Counted from the first letter of the stretch, positions 23,495 to 31,294 are shown. The stretch: 33,466 bases of DNA from Campylobacteraceae bacterium (GCA_027081355.1 JALWKP010000161.1:1-33466), one strand, 5' to 3'. Translations and numbers: made by a program. Notes: generated by a model from the letters alone, not told the origin.

Positions 23495-23820
23495 AAGCTC
23501 AGATCTGAGAACCTAGAGCTAGCAAGGTGGCTTCATTGCCATTAAATTAAGGATTTTATATCCATAAAATGCACAAAGTTTAAAGCTTAAAGCCAAAAGC
23601 TAACCGCCTCGTCATTCTGTGCGGAAAACAGAAAGCGGAAAACAGAAAACAGAAGTTTTGTTGTAATTCTAAATATCTAATAACCTTTTACAGTTTTTCG
23701 TTTTCTGTTGTCTGTTTTTGGCACGGGATAACAGGAGGCAGATAATTTTTTTGCTTTCTGCTTTTAGCTTTAAGCTTTTTGCCAATAAATTGGTAATTTG
23801 CTCTTTGCTCTAAGCTTTAC
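23468..23820. repeat. Heptad-hairpin element E (serB-ABC gap), triple nested
   Basis: Begins inside the serB end with a GC core, then heptads GCTGAAA, GCTCAGA, TCTGAGA, ACCTAGA, GCTAGCA (23490-23524) and core AGGTGGCTTC (23525-23534), the same order and phase as in element B. Second arms: CACAAAG...AAAGCC (23572-23600) against 23758-23781. Innermost: GAAAACA, GAAAGCG, GAAAACA, GAAAACA (23624-23651) against CGTTTTCTGTTGTCTG (23699-23714). The right outer arm TTTGCTCTTTGCTCTAAGC runs to 23815, next to the ribosome site of the ABC gene. No gene lies in the gap 23495-23841. Confidence 0.82.
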
Positions 23821-23841
23821 AAAAAGGATAAACAGAATAAA

Positions 23842-25590
23842 ATGTGCAAAATAAACAAATTGTTTAAAGAGATTTTAAATTATAAGAAAGAGTTATTGTT
23901 TGGGAATTTGTTTGCTGTTGCTTCTACGGTTTTAACGGTTACTATTCCTCTGTTTATTCCTATGCTTATAGATGAACTTTTGCTTCATAAAACGCCTAAA
24001 CTTACTGCCATAGTAGCGCACTATATTATGCCTATGAGTCTGGTCGGGTATGTTGTTTTCTTTTTGGTGCTATCTATTTTAATGCGTTTTGCCGGGATTA
24101 TTTTTGCAAACTTGCAAGTTGGGATGCTGCTTAGGGTATCTAAAGATATATCTTACAAATTGCGCCAAAGTGCGATTGAACATTTAAAAAAGGTTTCGCT
24201 AAAAGAGTATGAGCGCTTTAGCCCCGGAGCCATAACTTCAAAACTTGTAACCGATATAAATACAGTAGATGAGTTTATCGGCACTACTGTCGGCAAGCTT
24301 ATAATTTCGGTTTTAATTTTACTTTTTACTTCGGTAATACTGCTTATTATCAATTGGAAATTGGCAATTTTTATAATTTTTACAAATCCGGTTGTTGTCC
24401 TTTTTACCTCTAAGCTAGCAAGAAGAGTAGGCAGATTAAAAAGGGAAGAGAATAAAAGCGTAGAGCAGTTTCAAGAGAGTCTAAACGATTCACTCGAACT
24501 TTTTAATCAGATAAAAGCGGTAAATAAAGAAGATTACTTTTTTGGCAAAATTGTGCAAAAAGCAAAAAATTTAAAAGAAAAATCGGTGCAGTTTTCTTAT
24601 AAAAGCGACAGGGCGGTGAGAGTTTCATTTTTTACCTTTTTAAGCGGGTATGAGCTTTTCCGTTCTGTTTCGATTTTGACAGTTGCTTACAGCAATTTAT
24701 CTATCGGGCTGATGCTTGCGATTTTTGGGTATCTTTGGATAATGATGACCCCTACAAACGATATTATAAATTTTCAGTATGCACTCTCTAATGCCAAAAA
24801 TTCGTGCAAAAGGATTAACGATATTTTCAATTTAAAGCAAGAGCGCGAAGTTTTACAAGAGAAAAATCCGTTTGTAAAAGAGGTTGGAATTGAGTTTAAA
24901 GATTTAAGCTTTGCTTATAGCGGTTCTAAAATGATTTTGCAAGATTTAAGTTTTAAAATAGAGCCTTTAAGCAAAGTTGCAATTGTAGGTCCCAGCGGCA
25001 GCGGGAAAAGCACGCTGGCAAATCTGATTGCGGGCTTTTACGAAGCTGACAGCGGCGATATTTTATATAACGCAGTTAGTTTTAAAGAGATAAAACCTCA
25101 GACAATTCGGCAAAATATTTATCTGATTTTACAGCATCCTAAACTATTTAATGATACAATGCGTTTTAATTTAACCCTAGGGCGTAATTTTTCCGGCGAA
25201 GAGATTCAAAGAGCGCTAAAAATTGCGCAGCTTGAGGATGTTGTTTCTAATTTAGAGAACGGTTTAAATACGGTTGTCGGGAAAGACGGGGTTAAATTAA
25301 GCGGCGGGCAGAGACAGCGCGTAGCAATTGCAAGAATGGTTTTAGAAGACCCGAAAGTTGTGATTTTTGACGAATCCACTTCGGCGCTTGATATTCATAC
25401 CGAAGCAAATCTTTTTAGGGATTTGCAGGAATTTTTGCAAGATAAAACCGTTATTACAATTGCACACAGGCTTAGCACAATAGAACAGGCAGAAATGATT
25501 TTTGTGCTAGAAGATGGCAAATTAGCCGACAGCGGAACCCCAAAAGAACTTTTAGACAAAGAGAGCGGGTATTTTGCGGAAATGATTTAA
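23842..25590 (+). CDS. ABC exporter, half-transporter (MsbA/lipid or drug type)
   Basis: A fused permease-ATPase of 582 residues that works as a dimer in the inner membrane. The first 310 residues hold about six membrane helices; the ATPase domain has Walker A GPSGSGKS (383-390), signature LSGGQRQR (from 486), Walker B VVIFDESTSALD (D510, E511) and the H-loop H542 in AHRLST. The substrate cannot be inferred: no neighbouring biosynthetic genes point to one. AAGGA (23824-23828) is 13 bases from the ATG, longer than usual, so initiation may be weak. It stands alone between elements E and F. Confidence 0.9.
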   Translation: MCKINKLFKEILNYKKELLFGNLFAVASTVLTVTIPLFIPMLIDELLLHKTPKLTAIVAHYIMPMSLVGYVVFFLVLSILMRFAGIIFANLQVGMLLRVSKDISYKLRQSAIEHLKKVSLKEYERFSPGAITSKLVTDINTVDEFIGTTVGKLIISVLILLFTSVILLIINWKLAIFIIFTNPVVVLFTSKLARRVGRLKREENKSVEQFQESLNDSLELFNQIKAVNKEDYFFGKIVQKAKNLKEKSVQFSYKSDRAVRVSFFTFLSGYELFRSVSILTVAYSNLSIGLMLAIFGYLWIMMTPTNDIINFQYALSNAKNSCKRINDIFNLKQEREVLQEKNPFVKEVGIEFKDLSFAYSGSKMILQDLSFKIEPLSKVAIVGPSGSGKSTLANLIAGFYEADSGDILYNAVSFKEIKPQTIRQNIYLILQHPKLFNDTMRFNLTLGRNFSGEEIQRALKIAQLEDVVSNLENGLNTVVGKDGVKLSGGQRQRVAIARMVLEDPKVVIFDESTSALDIHTEANLFRDLQEFLQDKTVITIAHRLSTIEQAEMIFVLEDGKLADSGTPKELLDKESGYFAEMI

Positions 25591-25593
25591 GAA

Positions 25594-25789
25594 GCTGAAA
25601 GCGAAGAGCTTAGAGCTTAGAGCTGATTGTGCGGCTAACGCCGCGATTAAAAAAGCTTAGAGCAAAGAGCTTAGGGCTTAGAGCTAACAAGGCGGCTTCG
25701 CCTTTTTTTAAGCGGCGAAGCCGCAAATATTAAAAAGCGGCTTCAGCCGCACCTTGTTAGCTCTAAGCTCTCGGCTCTTAGCTCTAAGC
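25594..25789. repeat. Heptad-hairpin element F (ABC-helicase gap), most complete copy
   Basis: Left array GCTGAAA, GCGAAGA, GCTTAGA, GCTTAGA, GCTGATT (25594-25628) leads to GCGGC-TAAC-GCCGC (25631-25644); ATTGTGCGGC at 25626-25635 is the reverse of the shared 10-mer. A second array of five heptads (25655-25689) ends in AGG and a CG-rich hairpin group. Its mirror, TGTTAGC, TCTAAGC, TCTCGGC, TCTTAGC, TCTAAGC (25755-25789), pairs with it at 34 of 38 positions when the flanking CCT/AGG is included. It starts three bases after the ABC stop and ends just before the helicase ribosome site. Confidence 0.85.
25689..25709 (+). terminator. Terminator-like hairpin within element F
   Basis: AAGGCG and CGCCTT pair around GCTT and are followed by a T-run (seven Ts, 25703-25709). 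Both the position after the ABC gene and the form fit an intrinsic terminator. A competing 11-bp pairing of GCGGCTTCGCC with the downstream GGCGAAGCCGC (near 25714-25724) would disrupt it. Confidence 0.55.
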
Positions 25790-25805
25790 TTCCAAAAGGA
25801 TACAT

Positions 25806-27185
25806 GTGAGATTTACAGATTTTAATTTTCACCCCGATATTGCAAAAGGGGTTAAGATTGCGGGGTTTAGGGAGCCTAGCCCTATTCAGCAAGAGGCGAT
25901 TCCGCTTGTAATGGATGGAATCGATTTGGTTGCGCAAGCGCATACCGGAACGGGAAAAACGGCGGCTTTTGGTTTGCCGATTTTAGAAAAAATTGCAAAT
26001 GGCGAAATAGAAAAAGCTTTGGTAATTACACCAACAAGAGAGCTGGCTACGCAAGTTAGCGACGAGTTATACCATTTGGGGCGCTTTGGCGGTATTAGGA
26101 CGCTTGCGGTTTACGGCGGCGTGGGATACGGCAGGCAGATTGCGCTTATAAATAAAGGAGTGCAGATTGTCGTAGCAACGCCGGGGAGGCTTAAAGACCT
26201 TTACCAAAAAGGTAAAATCGACAGCTTTAACCCCGAAATCGTGGTGCTTGACGAAGCAGATGAAATGCTTGATATGGGCTTTTTAGAGAGTGTAAAAGAG
26301 ATTTTCAACTACATTCCGCAAAACCGCCAGACGCTTCTTTTTTCGGCAACAATGCCAGAACCCATAAAAGATTTGGCAGATACCCTGCTTTACAGACCGG
26401 AATTTATTTCAGTTGTCCGTGAAGAGGATGCAACAACAAATAATAAGATAAAACAGAGTTATTTTGTAATAGAAGAGGAACAAAGAGACGAAGTAATAGT
26501 TAATTTGCTTGATAAAGAGAAGTATAAAAAAGCTCTGGTTTTTTGCAGAACCAAAAAAGAGGTTGATAAGCTTGCCGAGCACTTAAAAGCTCAAGGATTT
26601 AATGCCGAGGGGCTTCACGGCGATATTGACCAAATGTTAAGAGATGAAATTGTGCGAAATTACCGCAGAGGGAATATCAGAATTTTAATTGCAACAGATG
26701 TGGCGGCGCGCGGGCTGGATATTAAAGATGTTACGCATGTATTTAATTACCATATACCGTTTGACCCGCAAAGCTATGTGCATAGAATCGGCAGAACCGG
26801 GCGTGCGGGCAAAGACGGCAAAGCGATAACCCTAGTAACCACAAAAGAGTTTAGGGAACTTGCCCGAATAAAAAAAGAAGTCGGCGCCGAAATGGAGCTG
26901 ACAACCATAAGCAGCGGCAAAAGCATATTAAATGATAATGATTTAGAGGCTATTGAAGATAAAATAAATTCTTTGGAAATTTTGCCGGAAATTGATAATG
27001 TCTTAAATTACTTAGATAAAATGGATAAAGAAACAGTGCTTAAAAAGCTGCTTTCTTATATTATTGCAAAAGAAAAATTCGGCAGCGCCAGCACTATTGG
27101 GTATGAGCAGGGCGAAGTTGATAAAATGTATAAAAATTACATTAAAGAAGAAAAAATCAAAAAGAGCAAAAAGAGAAGAAGGTAA
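25806..27185 (+). CDS. DEAD-box ATP-dependent RNA helicase
   Basis: Unwinds RNA duplexes, probably in ribosome assembly or mRNA decay. The start is GTG 25806; the ATG two bases earlier reads straight into TGA. AGGA lies at 25797-25800. The 459 residues show a Q motif FREPSPIQ (21-28), AHTGTGKT (45-52), PTRELATQV, DEAD (149-152), SAT (180-182), ILIATDVAARGLDI and HRIGRTGRAG (326-335). The C-terminal end is short and basic (KIKKSKKRRR), with no clear extra RNA domain, so the subtype (RhlE/CsdA/DbpA) cannot be fixed. The PycB-like gene begins three bases after its stop. Confidence 0.93.
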   Translation: MRFTDFNFHPDIAKGVKIAGFREPSPIQQEAIPLVMDGIDLVAQAHTGTGKTAAFGLPILEKIANGEIEKALVITPTRELATQVSDELYHLGRFGGIRTLAVYGGVGYGRQIALINKGVQIVVATPGRLKDLYQKGKIDSFNPEIVVLDEADEMLDMGFLESVKEIFNYIPQNRQTLLFSATMPEPIKDLADTLLYRPEFISVVREEDATTNNKIKQSYFVIEEEQRDEVIVNLLDKEKYKKALVFCRTKKEVDKLAEHLKAQGFNAEGLHGDIDQMLRDEIVRNYRRGNIRILIATDVAARGLDIKDVTHVFNYHIPFDPQSYVHRIGRTGRAGKDGKAITLVTTKEFRELARIKKEVGAEMELTTISSGKSILNDNDLEAIEDKINSLEILPEIDNVLNYLDKMDKETVLKKLLSYIIAKEKFGSASTIGYEQGEVDKMYKNYIKEEKIKKSKKRRR

Positions 27186-27188
27186 AAA

Positions 27189-28457
27189 GTGTCTATTAAA
27201 TATATCGATGTAATGGATACAAGTTTTTGCACGGGTGTTGATGCTATTTTTAACAATTCTGTAAATAAGGCTGTAATTTTGCCTCTTGCCGAAGCTGCAA
27301 AAGAGAGCGGTATTTCTAATTTTGAAATATCTTTGCCGCATAGATTTATTCAACAATTAAAAAAATTAAATGAAAATCCGTTTGAATTTATTAAAGAGTT
27401 CAGATGGGCAGTAGGCGAAGAGGCAAATTTACAAATTAGGGTAAATGGCTTGAATACAGTATTTAATAAACCTGTAAGCAGCGCTTTGCATAAACTTTTT
27501 ATTAAACTTTGTTTGCAAAACGGAGTGACTACGGTTGCTCCGTATTCTATTTTAAACGATATGAGAAATATTGATTTAATAAGTTATTTAAGCAAAGAGA
27601 ATTTACTTTTAAATGAACCGACGATAACTTTAATGAATGAAAGCGAAAGTAAAATTTTTAATACTGCATATTATAAAAATCTGATTATTAAAATGCTGGA
27701 TTTAGGCATAGAGTTTGACTCTTTGCTTTTTAGGGATGATTGGGGGGTAACTTCGCCGGCGCAAATTTATGAAATTGTTGCAATAGCAAAAGAGATACTT
27801 GGAAAAGAGTCTTTTATAAGGGTTAGCACACGTGATAGAGCCGGGTTTGGGGTATCGTTTTATTTAGCCGCATTAGAGGCGGGGGCAGATGGTTTGGATT
27901 TGGCATCTCAGCCTTTTAGCGGAGGTTTATCAACCCCTGATATGCTTACTATGATACAGATAACTAAAGGAATGGGATACAATTTCGGTGATTTAAAAGA
28001 AGAAGCTTTGATAGAGTATCAAAAATATTTAAAAGAGCAGTTAATTAAATATATTGGCATCAATTTAAATAGGGAAGTTAATACTTTAAACTATTATAAT
28101 CCTCTTTTATTAGATAATATCGATATAGATTTAAAAACGGTCAATGAAGTTATATTTGCAGGAGGGTATGCAAATTCTACACGGGAAATATCTGAAATTT
28201 ATTATAAACAGATAAAATTAAATAAAAAATTTGGAAAATGGAGTAAAATTGATAAATCTTTTGCTCTTTTACTTCTTGGGTATTTAGGCAAAACCCCTTT
28301 TGTTCCTGACCCTGATTTGGTTGAAATTGCCGAAGAACAATCGGGTAAAAAATTTATTACAAAAAATCCTTTGGAGATTGCCGATAAAGAATTTGAGAGA
28401 CTGGAAAAAAACATAATTAATGAAGAAGAGTTTTTGTGTTACCTTATGAAACAATAA
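27189..28457 (+). CDS. Degenerate PycB-like carboxyltransferase homologue lacking catalytic residues
   Basis: Starts at GTG 27189 with a weak ribosome site, three bases after the helicase stop. The 422 residues match the pyruvate/oxaloacetate carboxyltransferase (PycB/OadA) of this phylum along their length: YIDVMDTSF at the start, YLAALEAGADGLDLA (224-238) in the barrel, and LGYLGKTPFVPDPDLVEIA near the end. The key sites differ: RDG is CTG (C14-T15-G16), the carboxylated Lys is R182 (LFRDDWG), and the two metal histidines of HTHETAG are S213 and R215 (VSTRDRAG). No biotin-carrier domain follows. It stands next to pckA, where active PycB is found in relatives. Catalysis is unlikely; a structural or regulatory role, or decay, is possible. 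Confidence 0.75.
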   Translation: MSIKYIDVMDTSFCTGVDAIFNNSVNKAVILPLAEAAKESGISNFEISLPHRFIQQLKKLNENPFEFIKEFRWAVGEEANLQIRVNGLNTVFNKPVSSALHKLFIKLCLQNGVTTVAPYSILNDMRNIDLISYLSKENLLLNEPTITLMNESESKIFNTAYYKNLIIKMLDLGIEFDSLLFRDDWGVTSPAQIYEIVAIAKEILGKESFIRVSTRDRAGFGVSFYLAALEAGADGLDLASQPFSGGLSTPDMLTMIQITKGMGYNFGDLKEEALIEYQKYLKEQLIKYIGINLNREVNTLNYYNPLLLDNIDIDLKTVNEVIFAGGYANSTREISEIYYKQIKLNKKFGKWSKIDKSFALLLLGYLGKTPFVPDPDLVEIAEEQSGKKFITKNPLEIADKEFERLEKNIINEEEFLCYLMKQ

Positions 28458-28560
28458 AAACAATAGTGTGAATTTTAGAGACATTTCTATTTTGATTATG
28501 GATAAAAACATAAAATTATACTTTATTATAAGCTGTAAGCTGATACATTTTTAAGTATTT

Positions 28561-28605
28561 TTATTGCAATAGTAAACAGCTTAAAGCTGTTTACTATTGC
28601 AATAA
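28561..28605. repeat. Perfect 21-bp inverted repeat upstream of pckA
   Basis: Arms 28561-28581 and 28585-28605 are perfect complements with a three-base loop TAA. Each arm includes the palindrome ATTGCAAT (28563-28570 and 28596-28603), which recurs at the pckA promoter. It lies in the 229-base gap between the PycB-like gene and pckA. It may act as a terminator for the upstream gene, as an operator, or both; a short T-run (28614-28618) follows the stem on the plus strand. Confidence 0.85.
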
Positions 28606-28649
28606 TATGCCATTTTTATATATATTTATTGAGTGCAATTAAATAATGG

Positions 28650-28655
28650 TATCAT
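28650..28655 (+). promoter_or_regulatory. -10 candidate (TATCAT) for pckA, bracketed by TGCAAT/ATTGCAAT
   Basis: TATCAT 31 bases before the pckA ATG, with a weak TTGAGT at 28629-28634 (15-base spacing). TGCAAT (28634-28639) and ATTGCAAT (28654-28661) flank it as an inverted pair, the same motif as in the 21-bp repeat 50-90 bases upstream. Suggests control of pckA by a protein that binds ATTGCAAT. Confidence 0.45.
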
Positions 28656-28686
28656 TGCAATATATTTTTTAACAAATGAGGAAAAA

Positions 28687-30267
28687 ATGAGCAAGCTTCA
28701 ACCTAAAGATCTTGAAAAATACGGTTTGAAAGATGTGGTTAATATAATTTATAACCCGACTTACGACAAATTGGCAGAAGATGAAGCGGCTAAAGGCGAA
28801 TGCAGCTTTAGTGACAATAATACTGCTATGGTTGATACAGGCAAATTTACCGGCAGAAGCCCCAGAGATAAATACTTTGTTAAACAGCCTCCATCACAAG
28901 AGCATATCGCTTGGGGAGATATAAATCAGCCAATTTCAAAAGAGATTTACGAAGAGCTGTTTGAATTGACTGCAAGCCAGCTAAGCGGCAAAGAACTTTA
29001 TGTGATAGATGCATTTGCAGGCGCTAGCAAATCGAGCAGAAAATCTATCAGATTTATTACCGAAGTGGCTTGGCAGGCGCATTTTATAGAAAATATGTTT
29101 ATTATGCCGACTGAAGAAGAGTTAGAGAATTTTGAGCCCGACTTTGTGCTTTACAATGCTTGCAAAACTACTAATCCTAACTATAAAGAGCAAAATTTAA
29201 ATTCTGATGTTTATGTTGTATTTAATATAGAAGATAATGTTGCAATAATCGGCGGAACATGGTATGGCGGCGAAATTAAAAAAGGTATTTTTACCATGAT
29301 GAATTACTGGCTTCCGCTTGAAGGCAAGCTCTCTATGCACTGCTCTGCAAATGTCGGGAAAGAAGGTGATGTGTGTCTATTCTTCGGGCTTTCTGGCACA
29401 GGAAAAACTACTCTTTCTACCGACCCGAATCGCGCATTAATCGGAGATGACGAACACGGCTGGGATGACGAAGGCGTATTTAACTTTGAAGGCGGATGTT
29501 ATGCAAAGGTTATCGACTTAAGCAAAGAGAGCGAACCTGAAATTTATAACGCAATCCGCCCGGGCGCGCTTTTGGAAAATGTTGTAGCTGATAAAAACGG
29601 CAAAGTTGATTATTCGGATAAATCAAAAACCGAAAATACCAGAGTTAGTTATACTATTGAACATATCGAAAACCACGAACCTTCTTTAAGCGCAGGACAC
29701 CCTAAAAATATTATTTTCTTAAGTTACGATGCTTTCGGTGTTTTACCGCCGGTTAGCAAACTTACTAAAGAACAGGCTATGTATTATTTCTTAAGCGGAT
29801 ATACCGCTAAAGTTGCAGGAACAGAAAGAGGAATTATTGAACCTGTTACTACATTTAGCGCATGTTTTGGAGAAGCATTTTTGCCGTTGCACCCAACCGA
29901 TTATGCTAAGCTTTTAGGTGAAAAAATAGACAAACACGGGGTAAATGTTTATTTGGTAAATACTGGCTTAAACGGGCAGGGTAAAAGAATGAGCATTAAA
30001 GATACAAGAGCCTGCATTAACGGTATTTTAAACGGTTCTATTAACGATGCAGAATTTGAAACTTTAGAAGTATTTAATTTGCAATTCCCTAAAACATTAG
30101 AAGGAATTAAAGATAACTCTATTTTAAATCCTAAAAATACATGGGAGAGCGAAGAAGAATTTAATAAAACAGTAAGAGAGCTTGCAAAAGAGTTTATTAA
30201 AAATTTCGATAGATATAACAACAGCGGCAGCGAATTCGATTATTCCGCAGCAGGTCCAAAACTTTAA
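28687..30267 (+). CDS. pckA: Phosphoenolpyruvate carboxykinase (ATP)
   Basis: Interconverts oxaloacetate and PEP using ATP/ADP. I choose ATG 28687, with GAGGA at 28678-28682, over the longer in-frame GTG at 28633, which lies inside the promoter. The resulting 526 residues are standard length. Motifs: [12 protein letters not shown] (substrate loop), [12 protein letters not shown], the PEPCK P-loop GLSGTGKT (234-241, K240), IGDDEHGW with the metal Asp, and the C-terminal [10 protein letters not shown] region. All catalytic sites look intact. A terminator hairpin follows at 30273. Confidence 0.97.
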   Translation: MSKLQPKDLEKYGLKDVVNIIYNPTYDKLAEDEAAKGECSFSDNNTAMVDTGKFTGRSPRDKYFVKQPPSQEHIAWGDINQPISKEIYEELFELTASQLSGKELYVIDAFAGASKSSRKSIRFITEVAWQAHFIENMFIMPTEEELENFEPDFVLYNACKTTNPNYKEQNLNSDVYVVFNIEDNVAIIGGTWYGGEIKKGIFTMMNYWLPLEGKLSMHCSANVGKEGDVCLFFGLSGTGKTTLSTDPNRALIGDDEHGWDDEGVFNFEGGCYAKVIDLSKESEPEIYNAIRPGALLENVVADKNGKVDYSDKSKTENTRVSYTIEHIENHEPSLSAGHPKNIIFLSYDAFGVLPPVSKLTKEQAMYYFLSGYTAKVAGTERGIIEPVTTFSACFGEAFLPLHPTDYAKLLGEKIDKHGVNVYLVNTGLNGQGKRMSIKDTRACINGILNGSINDAEFETLEVFNLQFPKTLEGIKDNSILNPKNTWESEEEFNKTVRELAKEFIKNFDRYNNSGSEFDYSAAGPKL

Positions 30268-30272
30268 TATTG

Positions 30273-30300
30273 CGGCGTAAAACGCCGTTTCTTTCTTTTT
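30273..30300 (+). terminator. Intrinsic terminator after pckA
   Basis: CGGCGT and ACGCCG pair around AAA (30273-30287), followed by a T-rich run (TTTCTTTCTTTTT). It lies six bases past the pckA stop. Confidence 0.8.
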
Positions 30301-30312
30301 CTTTTCGTATGG

Positions 30313-30318
30313 TATAAT
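30313..30318 (+). promoter_or_regulatory. Extended -10 (TGGTATAAT) for the acylphosphatase gene
   Basis: TATAAT with TG one base upstream, 28 bases before the ATG at 30347 and right after the pckA terminator. Confidence 0.6.
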
Positions 30319-30346
30319 ATCGATAAAAACAGTATAGGTTATAGTT

Positions 30347-30625
30347 ATGAGTTGTGCAAAATTTATAGTTTCAGGAAAAGTTCAAAGAGTTTATTATAGA
30401 AAGCATATTACAAACGCTATGCGTGAAAACGGTTTTGTGGGTTATGTTAAAAATTTGAACAACGGCGATGTAGAAGTGGTTGTTAAAAACGAACCGGGGA
30501 TGAATATTGCCGATATTTTAAAAATATTAAACGAAGGTTCGCCAAAAAGCGAAGTAGAAGCGATAACAATGGGAGAATGCAGCGATGAAATTGTTTTTTC
30601 AAAAATTTTTGAAGTAAGGTATTAA
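30347..30625 (+). CDS. acyP: Acylphosphatase
   Basis: Hydrolyses acyl phosphates such as acetyl- and carbamoyl-phosphate. At 92 residues it has the family length and ferredoxin-like fold pattern: GKVQRVYYR (10-18) with catalytic R18, and VGYVKNLNNGDVEVVV (30-45) with catalytic N35. The family loop is normally GxVQGVxFR; here the second Gly is Arg (R14), a change in the phosphate-binding cradle that may alter activity. It is followed after one base by the small Cys-rich gene. Confidence 0.87.
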   Translation: MSCAKFIVSGKVQRVYYRKHITNAMRENGFVGYVKNLNNGDVEVVVKNEPGMNIADILKILNEGSPKSEVEAITMGECSDEIVFSKIFEVRY

Positions 30626-30626
30626 A

Positions 30627-30836
30627 ATGGCAAGCGGATGGGGATGCCAATATTCTACAATAAGCGAAGATGGAATCGCTGACTGGTGCAGAAAATTAAA
30701 ACACAAATGCGAACCCGGATGCAAAGGGTGCATAATTTACGGCTCAGAGTTTGCCACACCACAATTTTTATCTTTAAAAGAAGAGAAACCCAAAAAGGTA
30801 AAAAAACGAAGTGACAACCCTTTAGAGGGACGGTAA
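30627..30836 (+). CDS. Conserved small Cys-rich protein of unknown function
   Basis: A 69-residue protein starting MASGWGCQYS with cysteines at 7, 21, 28, 32 and 35 (CRKLKHKCEPGCKGC), then IIYGSEF, and a basic tail (KPKKVKKRS). The GWGCQ...C...CxPGxKGCxxYG layout is one I recall from hypothetical proteins of Campylobacterota; it could bind zinc or an Fe-S centre. No signal peptide. One base after acyP, so probably cotranscribed. The gap 30837-30925 beyond it has no gene and separates it from the convergent HIT gene. Confidence 0.72.
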   Translation: MASGWGCQYSTISEDGIADWCRKLKHKCEPGCKGCIIYGSEFATPQFLSLKEEKPKKVKKRSDNPLEGR

Positions 30837-30925
30837 ATATTTTGGATAAAAGGCATTGCGGGGTCGATTTAACATTAAGCAATTTAAAATATAGCATTTA
30901 TGTTCGGTAAACCGCCCCTATTTTT

Positions 30926-31279
30926 TTATATTGCTTTTTTCGGGTCGTTGTGGTAATGGTGCCATTTTAATTTGCCGCCGCCTAGAATATGGAAGTGTAA
31001 ATGCAGCACTTCTTGTCCGCCGTCTTTGCCATTGTTTGTTACTAAGCGGTAACCCGATTTGTCAATGCCAAGCTTTTGGGCAACCTCTTGGATAAACGGG
31101 GTCATTTTTGCCATTATTTCTCCATCAACTGAATGAAAATTTTCTATATGTTTTTTAGGAATAACCAAAACATGAATAGGGGCGCTTGGGTTTATATCGT
31201 GGAAGGCTAAAAAGTCATCGTTTTCTAAAACTTTATTGCTGGGAATTTCACCCTCTACTATTTTGCAAAATATACACAT
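30926..31279 (-). CDS. HIT family nucleotide hydrolase
   Basis: A histidine-triad protein of 117 residues, HINT-like, that hydrolyses nucleotide phosphoramidates or similar substrates. The triad HLHFH is at 93-97 in EVLHLHFHILGG; the start MCIFCKIVEGEIPS with C2 and C5 is the HINT/PKCI signature, and HVLVIPKKHIEN (36-47) is also typical. AAGGAG lies before the ATG. It is divergent from pheS, an order common in this phylum. Confidence 0.94.
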   Translation of the reverse strand: MCIFCKIVEGEIPSNKVLENDDFLAFHDINPSAPIHVLVIPKKHIENFHSVDGEIMAKMTPFIQEVAQKLGIDKSGYRLVTNNGKDGGQEVLHLHFHILGGGKLKWHHYHNDPKKAI

Positions 31280-31294
31280 TTCATACTCCTTAAA

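Noticed and set aside
17911-25789. Period-7 arrays as a CRISPR array
   Set aside because: The units are 7 bases, contiguous and degenerate, with no unique spacers and no cas genes in the window.
17911-25789. Period-7 arrays as phase-variable simple repeats
   Set aside because: The units are imperfect and lie outside coding frames (except the serB tail), so slippage would not switch a gene on or off.
28633-28686. Upstream GTG start for pckA adding 18 residues
   Set aside because: The extension reads through the -10 region and has no ribosome site; ATG 28687 has GAGGA and matches the family length.
30903-30925. Hairpin CGGT-AA-ACCG followed by CCCCTATTTTTTT as a terminator
   Set aside because: The four-base stem and the separation from the T-run make it too weak to list, although the convergent position would suit one.
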